Shown here: positions 1-8,684 of the stretch, one piece after another
Numbering within the stretch: the first letter of the stretch is position 1
Layout: each line of letters begins with the position of its first letter
NCBI GenBank assembly: GCA_016707205.1
Contig: JADJHZ010000007.1
Span: 124,001 to 188,000 of the forward strand
Source of the DNA: Haliscomenobacter sp.
GTDB lineage: Bacteria; Bacteroidota; Bacteroidia; Chitinophagales; Saprospiraceae
DNA length: 64,000 nt
Direction of reading: 5' to 3'
Program-made: the position numbers and the translations under genes
The notes under the pieces: model-generated
Seen by the model: only the letters and a program-made list of their open reading frames with translations
The model's database searches: none
Told to the model about the DNA's origin: nothing

Positions 1-404
1 CGGACCCCGACCGGAAACTGCCGCTGTGGGCTTCCGTGCCGCTTTTTCTGGCCCTGGGCTTTTACGGAGGGTTTATCCAGATGGGGATGGGCATTTTTTT
101 TCTCGGAGTTATGGTGCTCGCCGCCCGCTACAGTCTGATCGACAGCAACGCCGTCAAAATTACCGTCACTGGCATATACACCCTCCTGGCGGTCGTCATT
201 TTCCAATTCCAGGGCATGGTCCACTGGCCAGCTGGCCTGGCGATGGCTTTGGGCCAGGCAGCCGGAGGATATTTCACCGCCCATTACGCTGCCGATCATC
301 CCAAAGCCAACATCTGGGCCCATCGTTTGCTGGTCTTTGTCGTGATCGCCTCCATTCTGCAGCTGTTTGATATTCCGGCCCGGGTGTTCGGCTGGAACCG
401 ATAA
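1..404 (+). CDS. TauE/SafE (TSUP) family permease, 3' part
   Basis: The reading frame is open to the left edge, so only the last 133 or so residues are present. They form four hydrophobic stretches separated by short loops, with the GGFIQMGMG segment typical of the second half of TSUP permeases (the sulfite exporter TauE/SafE family), and end FGWNR. The family moves sulfur-containing or organic anions across the inner membrane; the substrate here cannot be told. An internal GTG at position 36 is not taken as the start, because the codons before it continue the protein. The next gene begins 94 bases downstream on the same strand. Confidence 0.8.
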   Translation, partial: DPDRKLPLWASVPLFLALGFYGGFIQMGMGIFFLGVMVLAARYSLIDSNAVKITVTGIYTLLAVVIFQFQGMVHWPAGLAMALGQAAGGYFTAHYAADHPKANIWAHRLLVFVVIASILQLFDIPARVFGWNR

Positions 405-498
405 CCGGCGAGAACGGCTTTTTCGTCTACCCGCACCGCCTTTCGCCCAACCGGATGGCAGGGGTAACGGGAGCGCATATAAACGGTAAGAAGAGATT

Positions 499-1149
499 AT
501 GCAATATCCGCTGAAAGCCCTTTACGAATACTGCGAGCAGCATTCTGCTCCGGTTCCGGACGTTTTGTACGCTCTGGAGCGGGAAACCCACCTCAGGACC
601 CTGGCGCCGCAGATGATGAGCGGCCCTTTGCAGGGAGCTTTTCTGCGCCTGCTCAGCCGTCTGGTCCAGCCGGCCAATGCGCTGGAGATCGGGACCTTCA
701 GCGGATATGGGGCGCTTTGCCTGGCAGATGGGCTGGGCCCCGGCGGCATTTTGCATACCCTCGAAGCCAATCCGGAACTGGAATCGCTGATTCGAAAATA
801 TATCCGGCTGGCTGGCAAAGAAGACGCCATCCGGCTTTACATTGGGAAGGCCCTGGAGCTTATCCCTTCGCTGCCTTCTCCCTTCGATCTGGTGTTTATC
901 GATGCGGGGAAACAGGACTATGCGCTGTATTTTGACCTCGTCGTTGACCGGGTGCGGCCCGGCGGGTTAATTCTTGCCGACAACGTGCTATGGGGCGGCA
1001 AGATCCTCGATGCCAGCCCGGATCTGGATACCCGGCTTATGCGTCAGTTCAACGAAAAAATGGCTTCCGATCCAAGAGTAGATACCCTTATGCTGCCTTT
1101 GAGAGACGGCCTTTCCATCATGCAGAAAAAAATACCTCTTCCGGGATGA
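499..1149 (+). CDS. Class I SAM-dependent O-methyltransferase
   Basis: A 216-residue protein of the caffeoyl-CoA/catechol O-methyltransferase-like family (Methyltransf_3), of usual length for the bacterial members. The SAM-binding motif LEIGTFSGYGALCLADGL lies at residues 62-79. The metal-binding acidic residues are visible as D135 in VFIDAGK and D161-N162 in LADNVLW. These enzymes methylate a hydroxyl on small phenolic or catechol-like substrates in the cytoplasm; the substrate is unknown. The stop codon overlaps the start of the next gene in ATGA, so the two are probably translated together. Confidence 0.9.
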   Translation: MQYPLKALYEYCEQHSAPVPDVLYALERETHLRTLAPQMMSGPLQGAFLRLLSRLVQPANALEIGTFSGYGALCLADGLGPGGILHTLEANPELESLIRKYIRLAGKEDAIRLYIGKALELIPSLPSPFDLVFIDAGKQDYALYFDLVVDRVRPGGLILADNVLWGGKILDASPDLDTRLMRQFNEKMASDPRVDTLMLPLRDGLSIMQKKIPLPG

Positions 1150-2072
1150 GTCAGGAAGCGTACCGGATTTTTTGCCGGGAGCATCCGGAGATGCCGGTCT
1201 TTTTCCAGGACTGGTACCTGGACGCTGTGTGTGTTGAAGGGGCGTGGGGGGCCTGGGTTGCTCCCTCGGGAGAAAAGGGGGAGGCGGTGTTTCCTTATTT
1301 TTTCAAAGAAAAATACGGGTTCAGGTACATCACCATGCCCCAGTTCGTCAAGTTTATGGGGCCGTGGCAGCCAAGCCCTTCGGAATCCTTGAGTGCGCAC
1401 CACGTTTTGCTGAGGGAGGGGATAGAGGCGTTGCCTTCCTTTCACGGGTTTCAACAAAATATGCATTACAGCCAGCAAAACTGGTTGCCGTTCTATTGGG
1501 CCGGGTTCCGGCAGGAAACCCGGTACACCTACTTGCTCGGCCTGGAGGATCTGGAGCAGGTGTTCCGGGGCATCAACCGCAATATGCGGCGCAACATCCT
1601 GAAAGCACAAAAGGAGGTCCGCGTGGAGCTGGTCAATGATCCCGAGCGTTTTTTCCCGGTCAGCGCGCTGAGTTTTCATCGCAAAGGGTTGGAGCTTCCC
1701 TATTCCAGGAACTTGTTTTTGAGGCACGACGCTTCGTTGGCGGAAAAAAACCAACGCCAGATTTTCTTTGCTACCGATGCGCAAGGCCGGACCCATTCGG
1801 CCGCTTACCTGATCTGGGACCGGGAAACCGCATACTACCACTTGTCTGGCGACGATCCGGAGCGAAGGCAAAGCGGCGCAGGTATCCTGCTGATATGGGA
1901 GGCGATCCGGTATGCGTGCGAAGAACTCGGCATAACCCGCTTTGACTTTGAGGGCAGTATGCTTCCGGAGGTGGAGGCCATACGACGGCAGTTTGGAGCA
2001 AAACAACAGCCTTATTTTTATCTTTGGAAATATCCGTCCAGGCTGCTACAGTTTTTGCAGAAAAGGAGGTGA
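1146..2072 (+). CDS. GNAT/FemAB-like acyltransferase domain protein
   Basis: A 308-residue protein starting at the ATG that overlaps the methyltransferase stop by four bases. An upstream in-frame extension exists but would run through the methyltransferase gene, so it is not used. The C-terminal half has the look of the FemAB/BioF2-like acetyltransferase fold (Acetyltransf_6): INRNMRRNILKAQKE around residue 145, then ATDAQGRTHSAAYLIW and YYHLSGDDPERR, and a final GITRFDFEGSMLPEVEAIRRQFG. Family members transfer acyl or aminoacyl groups in cell-envelope or amide-forming reactions. No substrate can be assigned. Coupling to a methyltransferase suggests shared tailoring of one molecule, which is inference. 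Confidence 0.75.
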   Translation: MSQEAYRIFCREHPEMPVFFQDWYLDAVCVEGAWGAWVAPSGEKGEAVFPYFFKEKYGFRYITMPQFVKFMGPWQPSPSESLSAHHVLLREGIEALPSFHGFQQNMHYSQQNWLPFYWAGFRQETRYTYLLGLEDLEQVFRGINRNMRRNILKAQKEVRVELVNDPERFFPVSALSFHRKGLELPYSRNLFLRHDASLAEKNQRQIFFATDAQGRTHSAAYLIWDRETAYYHLSGDDPERRQSGAGILLIWEAIRYACEELGITRFDFEGSMLPEVEAIRRQFGAKQQPYFYLWKYPSRLLQFLQKRR

Positions 2073-2092
2073 GGAGGTAGGGGATGTAGGGG

Positions 2093-2449
2093 ATGGAATT
2101 TTTTTTATCTTTAAAAGAAAACACCTTGAAGAGATCGTACCTTATCCTGGTTTTATGCGGAGCCATTTTTGCGGCATCCTGTGCGGGAGAGAAAAGCCTC
2201 GTTGCGGTTGGCCGGCATTATCAGAGTCATGTCGACGGAAGGAGTTTAAAAAAGGCGGTCCGGCAAATCCCGCTGGGGTCGGATACGGCGTTGGTGCGGA
2301 AAATCCTGGGAGAGCCCATAGACTTTGGATTTGATTACCGGTATACCATTGATCGCCGCGGGCGGAAGGGGTGTATCCTTGGGGCAGTTTTCCACATCGA
2401 TGAGCAGGGAAAAATTGACCAGAAATGGTTTGGCGAAATCTGTGAATAA
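2093..2449 (+). CDS. Small putative lipoprotein, BamE/SmpA-like in shape
   Basis: A 118-residue protein with a hydrophobic N-terminal segment followed by the lipobox-like FAASC, so Cys30 is the probable lipidation site. The mature part contains LGSDTALVRKILGEP followed by beta-rich sequence, loosely like SmpA/BamE repeats (turn, helix, GxP, then a strand pair), but I cannot claim homology. ATG at 2093 is preceded by purine-rich sequence (GGAGGT, GGGGAT). It lies 20 bases after the GNAT-like gene on the same strand and may share its transcript. Confidence 0.6.
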   Translation: MEFFLSLKENTLKRSYLILVLCGAIFAASCAGEKSLVAVGRHYQSHVDGRSLKKAVRQIPLGSDTALVRKILGEPIDFGFDYRYTIDRRGRKGCILGAVFHIDEQGKIDQKWFGEICE

Positions 2450-2486
2450 ACTTTTTTTCATCCATTCTTAGATATTCCAAATAACC

Positions 2487-3452
2487 ATGACGTTACAACC
2501 TATAACCCGCGTTCCTGGCAAGGAGGAACTATTGCACACGTTGGATGCCATTCGGCCATTGATCCACCGCACACCGGTAATGACCTGCACGGCATTGGAT
2601 CGCATGTCGGGCGCTTCGCTGTTCTTCAAATGCGAGAATTTCCAAAAGATTGGGGCATTTAAAATGCGGGGGGCAGCCAGCGCCGCTTTGCGCCTTACGG
2701 ACGCAGAAAAAGCGAAGGGAATAGCGACGCATAGCTCCGGCAACCATGCACAGGCAGTGGCCAGGGCTGCTCAGGTTCTGGGAATACCTGCATACATCGT
2801 CATGCCGGAAAATGCCCCCGGCATCAAGAAAGCGGCGACGGCAGGCTACGGCGCGGAGATCGTTTTTTGCGCCCCTACGCAAGCCGCCAGGGAAGCCGCC
2901 CTCGAAGAGGTTGTGCAACGCACTGGGGCTCATTTCATTCATCCCTACAACGATTATAATGTCATCGCCGGACAAGCCAGCGCCGCGCTGGAATTGCTGC
3001 AAGATCATCCTGATCTGGAAGCGGTCATGGCCCCGATAGGCGGAGGCGGGTTGATGAGCGGAACCGCGCTTACTTGCCGGTACTTTGCGCCTTCGGTAAA
3101 AATTTACGGAGCGGAGCCGGAAATGGTCAATGATGCCTACCGTTCCTTTCATAGTGGGAAGATCGAATCGAACGCCTCCACCAATACCATTGCGGATGGG
3201 CTGCGGACCAACCTCGGGGAAAAAACCTTTGCGATTATTCGGGAGCATTTGGAGGAGGTACTTACAGTGTCGGAAGCATCTATTGTTGAGGCTATGCGCC
3301 TTATTTGGGAGCGCATGAAAATTATCGTCGAGCCTTCCTGCGCGGTACCCTTTGCCGCCGTTTTGAGCTATCCGGACGTGTTTAGGGGGAGAAGGGTGGG
3401 GTTGATCCTTACTGGGGGAAACGTCGATCTGGGGGATTTGCCGTTTAAGTAA
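2487..3452 (+). CDS. PLP-dependent threonine dehydratase / serine racemase family protein
   Basis: A 321-residue fold-type II PLP enzyme. The PLP-binding lysine is K59 in GAFKMRGA, the substrate loop SSGNHAQA is at residues 83-90, and the phosphate-binding glycine run GGGGLMSG is near residue 188. Length and the absence of a C-terminal ACT domain fit the short, non-allosteric branch that includes catabolic threonine/serine ammonia-lyase, serine racemase and threo-3-hydroxyaspartate dehydratase. These cannot be separated by sequence alone. The reaction is beta-elimination or racemisation of a hydroxy-amino acid in the cytoplasm. A strong hairpin terminator follows 12 bases after the stop. Confidence 0.88.
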   Translation: MTLQPITRVPGKEELLHTLDAIRPLIHRTPVMTCTALDRMSGASLFFKCENFQKIGAFKMRGAASAALRLTDAEKAKGIATHSSGNHAQAVARAAQVLGIPAYIVMPENAPGIKKAATAGYGAEIVFCAPTQAAREAALEEVVQRTGAHFIHPYNDYNVIAGQASAALELLQDHPDLEAVMAPIGGGGLMSGTALTCRYFAPSVKIYGAEPEMVNDAYRSFHSGKIESNASTNTIADGLRTNLGEKTFAIIREHLEEVLTVSEASIVEAMRLIWERMKIIVEPSCAVPFAAVLSYPDVFRGRRVGLILTGGNVDLGDLPFK

Positions 3453-3464
3453 TCCGGTTCAAAA

Positions 3465-3499
3465 AAAAACCGGCTTCCCTTTTGAAGGAGCCGGTTTTT
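3465..3499. terminator. Bidirectional intrinsic terminator
   Basis: An 11-base perfect inverted repeat (AAAAACCGGCT at 3465-3475 and AGCCGGTTTTT at 3489-3499) has A-rich sequence on one side and T on the other, so it can stop transcription in both directions. It sits between two convergent genes. Confidence 0.88.
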
Positions 3500-3527
3500 G
3501 AATAGGTATAGGTTTGGATGAAATTTG

Positions 3528-4544
3528 TTAGTATGCGGTCGTAGGCCGAATAACTATTGGTTTTTTGGATTTCTTAACGTCTTCCGGATTAGATGTGAAG
3601 ATGGAGTTGCCTCCGATGGCTTCCCCAACCATTTCATAGTTGTTATCGTCAAAGCGGCATCCTTTAACTACCGGGTTGCAAATGCCGCTTTGTTCGCGAT
3701 GGTTATAGATTCCGCTTGCCCGAACAAAGGAGCCGTTTCGGGTAAAGGTGCAGTTTTCGATGAAAGGGCTGGTGGTTCCGTAATCAGCCCGGTTGAGAAT
3801 GCCGGCCCCATAGTGAGCCTGGTTTTCCTCAAAGTTGCAGCTTTGGATCATCAGGTTGCACAGGCCGTTGGAGCCTTGGTTGTAGATGGCGCCGCCGTCG
3901 ACGCGGGCGTCGTTTTGGAAGAAATCGCAGTTGAGGATGCGGGTTCCGCTACAGTCGCCATGGAAGCCATTATTGTAAATCGCGCCGCCGAAATACGCTT
4001 TATTCAGGCGAAAAGCGCAGTTGGAGACCGTTGGGGAAGATACGCCGGTCTGCGCATCATTGAACCAACCCCCTCCGCAACTGGTAGGGTCGATCTCCCG
4101 GATAGGATTGTTGGCGTTTCCGCCGGTGATGATAAAGCCGTCGATGTGCGTATCCGGAGAAGCCAGGCGGGTAATCACCACGGTATAGGAATTATCGGCA
4201 TCGGTGTTTGGAGATCCAATCTCGCCGGAAAGCACTGTCCGGTTGAGGGTGAAGTCGCGCTGCATGGCAGCCGTTTCGTTTCCGGCAAAACCGCCCAGCA
4301 ACTTCACGCCGGAGGGGATTACAAAAGAAGCATAGCGGTCGGAACCCGCCGTAGGCAAATAGATGCCGGAACTGACCCAGATCTCGTCCCCTGGAAGCGC
4401 GCTGCTCAGTGCGCGCTGCAAATCGCCCAAAGCAGCTTCCCAGGAGGTCCCATCCCCTATTCCTCCGACTCTGACGTGAAGGACGCGGGCCTGAGCCTGC
4501 CAGCACATCAAAGCAACCATGGTTAGTAAAATTCCCCTTTTCAC
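3528..4544 (-). CDS. Secreted right-handed beta-helix repeat protein
   Basis: A 338-residue protein with a signal peptide of about 19 residues (MKRGILLTMVALMCWQAQA). The early motif DGTSWEAALGDLQRAL followed by PGDEIWVSSGIYLPT is typical of Bacteroidota secreted parallel beta-helix proteins. From about residue 150 there are four short beta-helix turns marked by GGAIYNNG, GGAIYNQG, GAGILNRA and ASGIYNHR, each followed by a CxF element. Paired cysteines are frequent, which suggests disulfides outside the cell. No T9SS C-terminal domain is visible, and the tail VKKSKKPIVIRP is basic, so the export route after the inner membrane is unknown. Enzymatic function cannot be assigned. Confidence 0.8.
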   Translation of the reverse strand: MKRGILLTMVALMCWQAQARVLHVRVGGIGDGTSWEAALGDLQRALSSALPGDEIWVSSGIYLPTAGSDRYASFVIPSGVKLLGGFAGNETAAMQRDFTLNRTVLSGEIGSPNTDADNSYTVVITRLASPDTHIDGFIITGGNANNPIREIDPTSCGGGWFNDAQTGVSSPTVSNCAFRLNKAYFGGAIYNNGFHGDCSGTRILNCDFFQNDARVDGGAIYNQGSNGLCNLMIQSCNFEENQAHYGAGILNRADYGTTSPFIENCTFTRNGSFVRASGIYNHREQSGICNPVVKGCRFDDNNYEMVGEAIGGNSIFTSNPEDVKKSKKPIVIRPTTAY

Positions 4545-5031
4545 GTATACTAGTTTTTTGAGATTAATTCATCAATAGTCAAAGGCGCTATGCAATGCCG
4601 GAATTCCGGCATTGCAAACGCTAGCCTGAAATGCTTCAGGTGCGTCAACGAACGTTGCAAAATCTGGATAGGAAACCCTAATCCTTGATGAATATGTTAG
4701 GTATGGGATGGATCGTCAAACAAAATCTTGGGCAAGATAGCAAACTTTCCCAGTGACGTCAAAGGCGGAGAGGCGTCTTAATCGCGTAAGGAAACTGTTG
4801 GAGGCAAAGCGTTTAGAAAAAGGTAGCCAACAGGCTCGATTTGTGACAAACGAATTGAAAAACGGAATCCAGGAAAAATATATGGAAGCTTTTTACAAGA
4901 AAACGGCCCTTTTTAAGAAAATAACGGCAGGTTTTTTGTGGATTGCGGAAGGAGGAAGCGGTAACTGGCGTTTTATTGATGCTTTGTAACGAAATTATTG
5001 TTAATTTCGGGCCGAGGAAATTACGAAAATA
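4545..5031. other. Intergenic region, no convincing gene
   Basis: A 487-base divergent spacer between the beta-helix gene and the PorP/SprF gene. It holds a 26-base perfect palindrome (separate entry). A GTG-started frame of 78 codons (4753-4989) has no recognisable domain and is not called. A weak promoter-like TAATTTCG lies near 5001, ahead of the PorP/SprF gene. Confidence 0.6.
4591..4616. repeat. 26-base perfect palindrome
   Basis: Positions 4591-4603 (TGCAATGCCGGAA) are exactly reverse-complementary to 4604-4616 with no loop. There is no T-run on either side, so it is not a classical terminator. It lies 47 bases upstream of the minus-strand beta-helix start and could be a protein-binding site or a repetitive element. 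Confidence 0.85.
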
Positions 5032-6135
5032 ATGCCTATGAACAAAGGAATACCATCCATCAGGAAGTTTCCCATTTGCTGGTTTTTTTGGGGAGGATTC
5101 ATGCTTTTCGCCACCTTTCTGTCTGCCCAGGATATTCACTGGACTCAGTTCTACGCGGCGCCCATGAATATCAGTCCGGGCCTTGTCGGCATTTTTCCCG
5201 GAGAAACGCGTTTTATGGGCAACTACCGCAGTCAGTGGCACTCTGTGCCAGTGGACTATCGCACCCTCGGGTTGTCGGTAGATTCCAAACTGCCGAACAA
5301 GCGCGCCGACCGCCACTTCGTCACGTTGGGGCTTGGGTTCAACTACGATCAGGGAGGTGTATCCCGCCTCAATTTTACCAATCTGAACCTGAACGGTTCG
5401 TATACCCAGCGTCTGGCATCCAAATTCTATGCTACCCTCGGAGGACAATGGGCTTTTGCCCAACGGCGGTTCCAAACCAAGGGGCTGATATTCGACGACC
5501 AGTACGACCCTTCATTGGGAGGTATTGATCCGGCTCTGCCTACCCAGGAGGATTTTTCGAACCGGCGCAACTTCTTTACCGATTTCAACGTGGGGCTCAA
5601 TTTCAGGTTCCAGGCAAGAGACGATAACGAACTGGTGGACCGCTTGGCCAAACGAACCAAGATCGATGCCGGTTTTGGGATTTACCATCTCAACACGCCT
5701 TTGCAAAACTTTATCGAAGACGATTTTTCCGAGATCGATCTTCCTATCCGGTTTACACCCTATATCCTGGCCACCGTAAAAGTGGGCTCGAATCTGGACC
5801 TGATTTACAATACCATGTTCCAGACTCAAACCTCTTATAAGCAGTGGCTCAACGGGATCGGCGCCAAATTACACCTGAACCGGACCCCCGGCAAACAGCT
5901 CTCCATCCAGTTTGTGGCGAACTATAGATCCTACGATTTTGAGGAATCGATCGCCCCCGCTTTTGAGATCTTTTACAACCATTGGAGAGCCGGGTTTAGT
6001 TACGACGTGAACGTGTCGGAGTTTGAAGTGGCTACCAGAGGCAAGAGCGGCCCGGAGATTTTCGTGCATTACCACATGGCGAAAGCCAAGCGCAAGCGCC
6101 TCCTGCCAGAATACAAAATATGTCCATTAATCTGA
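5032..6135 (+). CDS. PorP/SprF family type IX secretion membrane protein
   Basis: A 367-residue outer-membrane protein with a signal segment ending LSAQ near residue 34, then QDIHWTQFYAAPMNISPGL, the hallmark opening of PorP/SprF (TIGR03519). The rest alternates beta-strand segments with conserved turns, including FSNRRNFFTDFNVGLNFRF and a GIYHLNTP motif. Members of this family partner with individual T9SS substrates; in Flavobacterium, SprF is needed for surface display of the SprB adhesin. The gene is followed by an OmpA-like gene and the giant adhesin, so it is probably the dedicated partner of that adhesin. A second ATG two codons in (5038) is an equally possible start. Confidence 0.92.
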   Translation: MPMNKGIPSIRKFPICWFFWGGFMLFATFLSAQDIHWTQFYAAPMNISPGLVGIFPGETRFMGNYRSQWHSVPVDYRTLGLSVDSKLPNKRADRHFVTLGLGFNYDQGGVSRLNFTNLNLNGSYTQRLASKFYATLGGQWAFAQRRFQTKGLIFDDQYDPSLGGIDPALPTQEDFSNRRNFFTDFNVGLNFRFQARDDNELVDRLAKRTKIDAGFGIYHLNTPLQNFIEDDFSEIDLPIRFTPYILATVKVGSNLDLIYNTMFQTQTSYKQWLNGIGAKLHLNRTPGKQLSIQFVANYRSYDFEESIAPAFEIFYNHWRAGFSYDVNVSEFEVATRGKSGPEIFVHYHMAKAKRKRLLPEYKICPLI

Positions 6136-6206
6136 TCGGCTCTGCCTGAGCCCCCCTTAGCAGGCGTCCGAACTAATTAATTCATCATTTCAGTCTTTCC
6201 CGAGCA

Positions 6207-8675
6207 ATGAATAGATATGCTATTTTTTTAGCCGGTTTTCTCTTTTTGTCTTTCCATCCTCTTTCAGGCCAGACCATCCAATCGCGAAAGGCTTGGCTTG
6301 CCGCCGCCGACTCCGCCCTGCTGCGCAAGGATTACTATCCGGCCTTTAAATTTTACGAAGCCGCTCTGGAATACGATACCAACGCGGTGGACGTGTGGTT
6401 TAACTATGCAGAATCCGCCCGGAAATTCAACGCATACACGTTTGCCGAAAAAGGATATGTAAAGGTCATTGAAAAAGACAAGGCAACTCCCGACTTCCCC
6501 CAGGCCCGGCTCTGGCTGGCTACCATCCGGCAAAAAATGGGAAATTACGATGCCGCCAAGCTGGACTTCGAAGCCTACCTTGCCAACCCTATGCCTGGCC
6601 TGATGAATATGCAGGACGCTGCCCGAAAAGGGCTCTCCGATTGCGAATGGGCTCTTGGACGTATGCAGCCCCGCGGCATTGCCGTGCCTCCGCGCAACCT
6701 CGGCCCGGGGATCAATAATGAATACTCCGACTTCGGCGCTACCTACCAGGGGGATACGATCTATTATTCTTCTTTCCGATACCAGGAAGGGCAGGAATCC
6801 AACAAGCCCCAACGCCCCATGATCCGGGTGCTTCGCTCGGATAACGGCACGGAAGGCCTTCTGCTGGACGACAGCTTTAATATCCCCGGGAAACATATCG
6901 GATACTCGGCGTTTACCCCTGATAACAAAGGCGTATATTATACCGTTTGCGAATACCTGAATGCCTCCGATGTGCGCTGCGATTTGTATTTCCGGCAAGT
7001 GCTGGGCCCCGGCCAATGGGGCGCCCCGCTCCGCCTGGGCATCAATATGGCTGGAATGACGTCTACCCAACCGGCCATCGGCGTCAATGAATACTCCGGC
7101 AAACCCGTGCTTTTCTTTGTTTCCGACCGTCCCGGAGGCAAACAAGGTCTTGACCTATGGTACGGCGCTATTTTGGAAAATGGCGACGTCCAAACGGCGG
7201 TCAATCTGGAAGGGTTAAATACGGATGGCAATGATGTTTCCCCCAGCTTTAATACCCTGTCTCAACAACTGTTTTTCAGTTCCGACCGCCGGATTAGTTT
7301 AGGCGGATACGACGTGTATCAGGCACAGCTTCAAAAAGACCTGACCTGGGGCCCTGTCCGGCATTTGGAAGCGCCGGTGAATTCCAGTTTCGACGACGTC
7401 CACTACGTACAAAACGAGGCAGGGGACAAAGCGTTGTTCTCGTCCAACCGCTGGGGGTCTACGTACATCGAGCCCGACATGGAGGCCTGCTGCTACGATA
7501 TTTACGAAATCCAGATCGAACTGGAGGTGATCCTGGACGCCTTCACCTTCAACCACCAGGATTCCTCCGACCTGGCCGGCACAACGGTTTTTGTTTATGA
7601 AATCACCCCGGAAGGAGAGAAACTCGTGGCCACCAATACGAATTTGGATGGAAATCAGTTTGAGTTTCCTTTGCAGCGCAACAAGAAGTATCGGGTGGTA
7701 GCTCAAAAAGACGATTTTATCGCCACCGAAGCGATCGTGGACCTGACTAACCTCAACCAAAATACCACCCGCGTGCGCCAGGACCTTTACCTGGACCCGC
7801 TCAAAGTCAATTTACAAGCGCTGACCTTTGATGCCGCCGATATGTCCGCCCTTAAAGGGGCCCGGGTGCAGCTGTACGAAATCGTCGATGGGGACACGGT
7901 ATTAGTTGCCGACCTGGCCAATGAGCTCGGCAACGATTTTAACTTCACCATCGGGGTGAATCGGCCTTATCTGATCAAAGCGACCAAACCCGGTTATGAT
8001 TCGCTTCTGGTTCCGTTTGAAGTAACCACCGACGATGTGCGCCGCTTGGGCCGGAAGATCACGGTTGAACTGCCGCTCGACGCGGATCCGGTTCTTATTT
8101 TGCCGATCGCTTTGTATTTTGACAACGGTTCGCCGGATGGCCGGTCTACCCTTCCAACCACCAAGCTCGAATACGCAGCGGTCAACCAGTCCTATTATGC
8201 CAATAAGCAAATCTTTATCGACAAGATCACGGAGGGAATGACCGGAGAGCAGAAGTTCATTACGGCCGAGGCTTACGAGAACTTTTTTGAGCGCGAAGTA
8301 AAAGCCGGCTTCCGAAACCTGACCGTCTTTTCGGATCAGTTACTCCGGTATCTGAAAAATGGAAACTCGATCGCTATTGAACTCAAAGGGTATGCCAGCC
8401 CCAGGGCAAGCGCCGCTTTTAACAAGATCATTAGCCAGCGCAGGATTCATTGTGTCCGGAACTTCTTCAGCCGATACCAAGACGGCGCGTTTGCAGCGTA
8501 TATCAAAAACGGACAATTTCAGATCAAGGAAATTGCCTACGGAGAAACTCAGGCAAAAGCAGGGGTTCCCCAACGGCTGGATGATATCAAGGGGTCTATC
8601 TATAGTTTGCGGGCTTCTCTGGAACGCAGGGTCGAAATCGTCAATATTAGTACCCAGAAAGCCAATCCAAAATAA
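6207..8675 (+). CDS. TPR / PD40 beta-propeller / OmpA-like protein of a T9SS locus
   Basis: An 822-residue exported protein with a signal peptide ending near LSGQ22. In order: TPR-like helices (about 25-150); PD40/WD40-like propeller blades (about 175-430) with motifs such as SDRPGG, FFSSDRR and ALFSSNR; two Ig/carboxypeptidase-regulatory-like segments (about 445-625); and an OmpA C-terminal-like domain with GYASPRAS at about 728 and a QRR(x)nVRNFF helix. The same order is known for PorE, which ties the T9SS to peptidoglycan, and for OmpA-like proteins beside sprB loci. The usual peptidoglycan-contacting Asp of OmpA is not obvious here. It sits between the PorP/SprF and adhesin genes, so a periplasmic anchoring role for that system is inferred. 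Confidence 0.85.
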   Translation: MNRYAIFLAGFLFLSFHPLSGQTIQSRKAWLAAADSALLRKDYYPAFKFYEAALEYDTNAVDVWFNYAESARKFNAYTFAEKGYVKVIEKDKATPDFPQARLWLATIRQKMGNYDAAKLDFEAYLANPMPGLMNMQDAARKGLSDCEWALGRMQPRGIAVPPRNLGPGINNEYSDFGATYQGDTIYYSSFRYQEGQESNKPQRPMIRVLRSDNGTEGLLLDDSFNIPGKHIGYSAFTPDNKGVYYTVCEYLNASDVRCDLYFRQVLGPGQWGAPLRLGINMAGMTSTQPAIGVNEYSGKPVLFFVSDRPGGKQGLDLWYGAILENGDVQTAVNLEGLNTDGNDVSPSFNTLSQQLFFSSDRRISLGGYDVYQAQLQKDLTWGPVRHLEAPVNSSFDDVHYVQNEAGDKALFSSNRWGSTYIEPDMEACCYDIYEIQIELEVILDAFTFNHQDSSDLAGTTVFVYEITPEGEKLVATNTNLDGNQFEFPLQRNKKYRVVAQKDDFIATEAIVDLTNLNQNTTRVRQDLYLDPLKVNLQALTFDAADMSALKGARVQLYEIVDGDTVLVADLANELGNDFNFTIGVNRPYLIKATKPGYDSLLVPFEVTTDDVRRLGRKITVELPLDADPVLILPIALYFDNGSPDGRSTLPTTKLEYAAVNQSYYANKQIFIDKITEGMTGEQKFITAEAYENFFEREVKAGFRNLTVFSDQLLRYLKNGNSIAIELKGYASPRASAAFNKIISQRRIHCVRNFFSRYQDGAFAAYIKNGQFQIKEIAYGETQAKAGVPQRLDDIKGSIYSLRASLERRVEIVNISTQKANPK

Positions 8676-8684
8676 TTTTTCAGC

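Noticed and set aside
4753..4989. GTG-started 78-codon frame
   Set aside because: Basic and helical-looking, but with no family, a weak start and no promoter. Left as intergenic.
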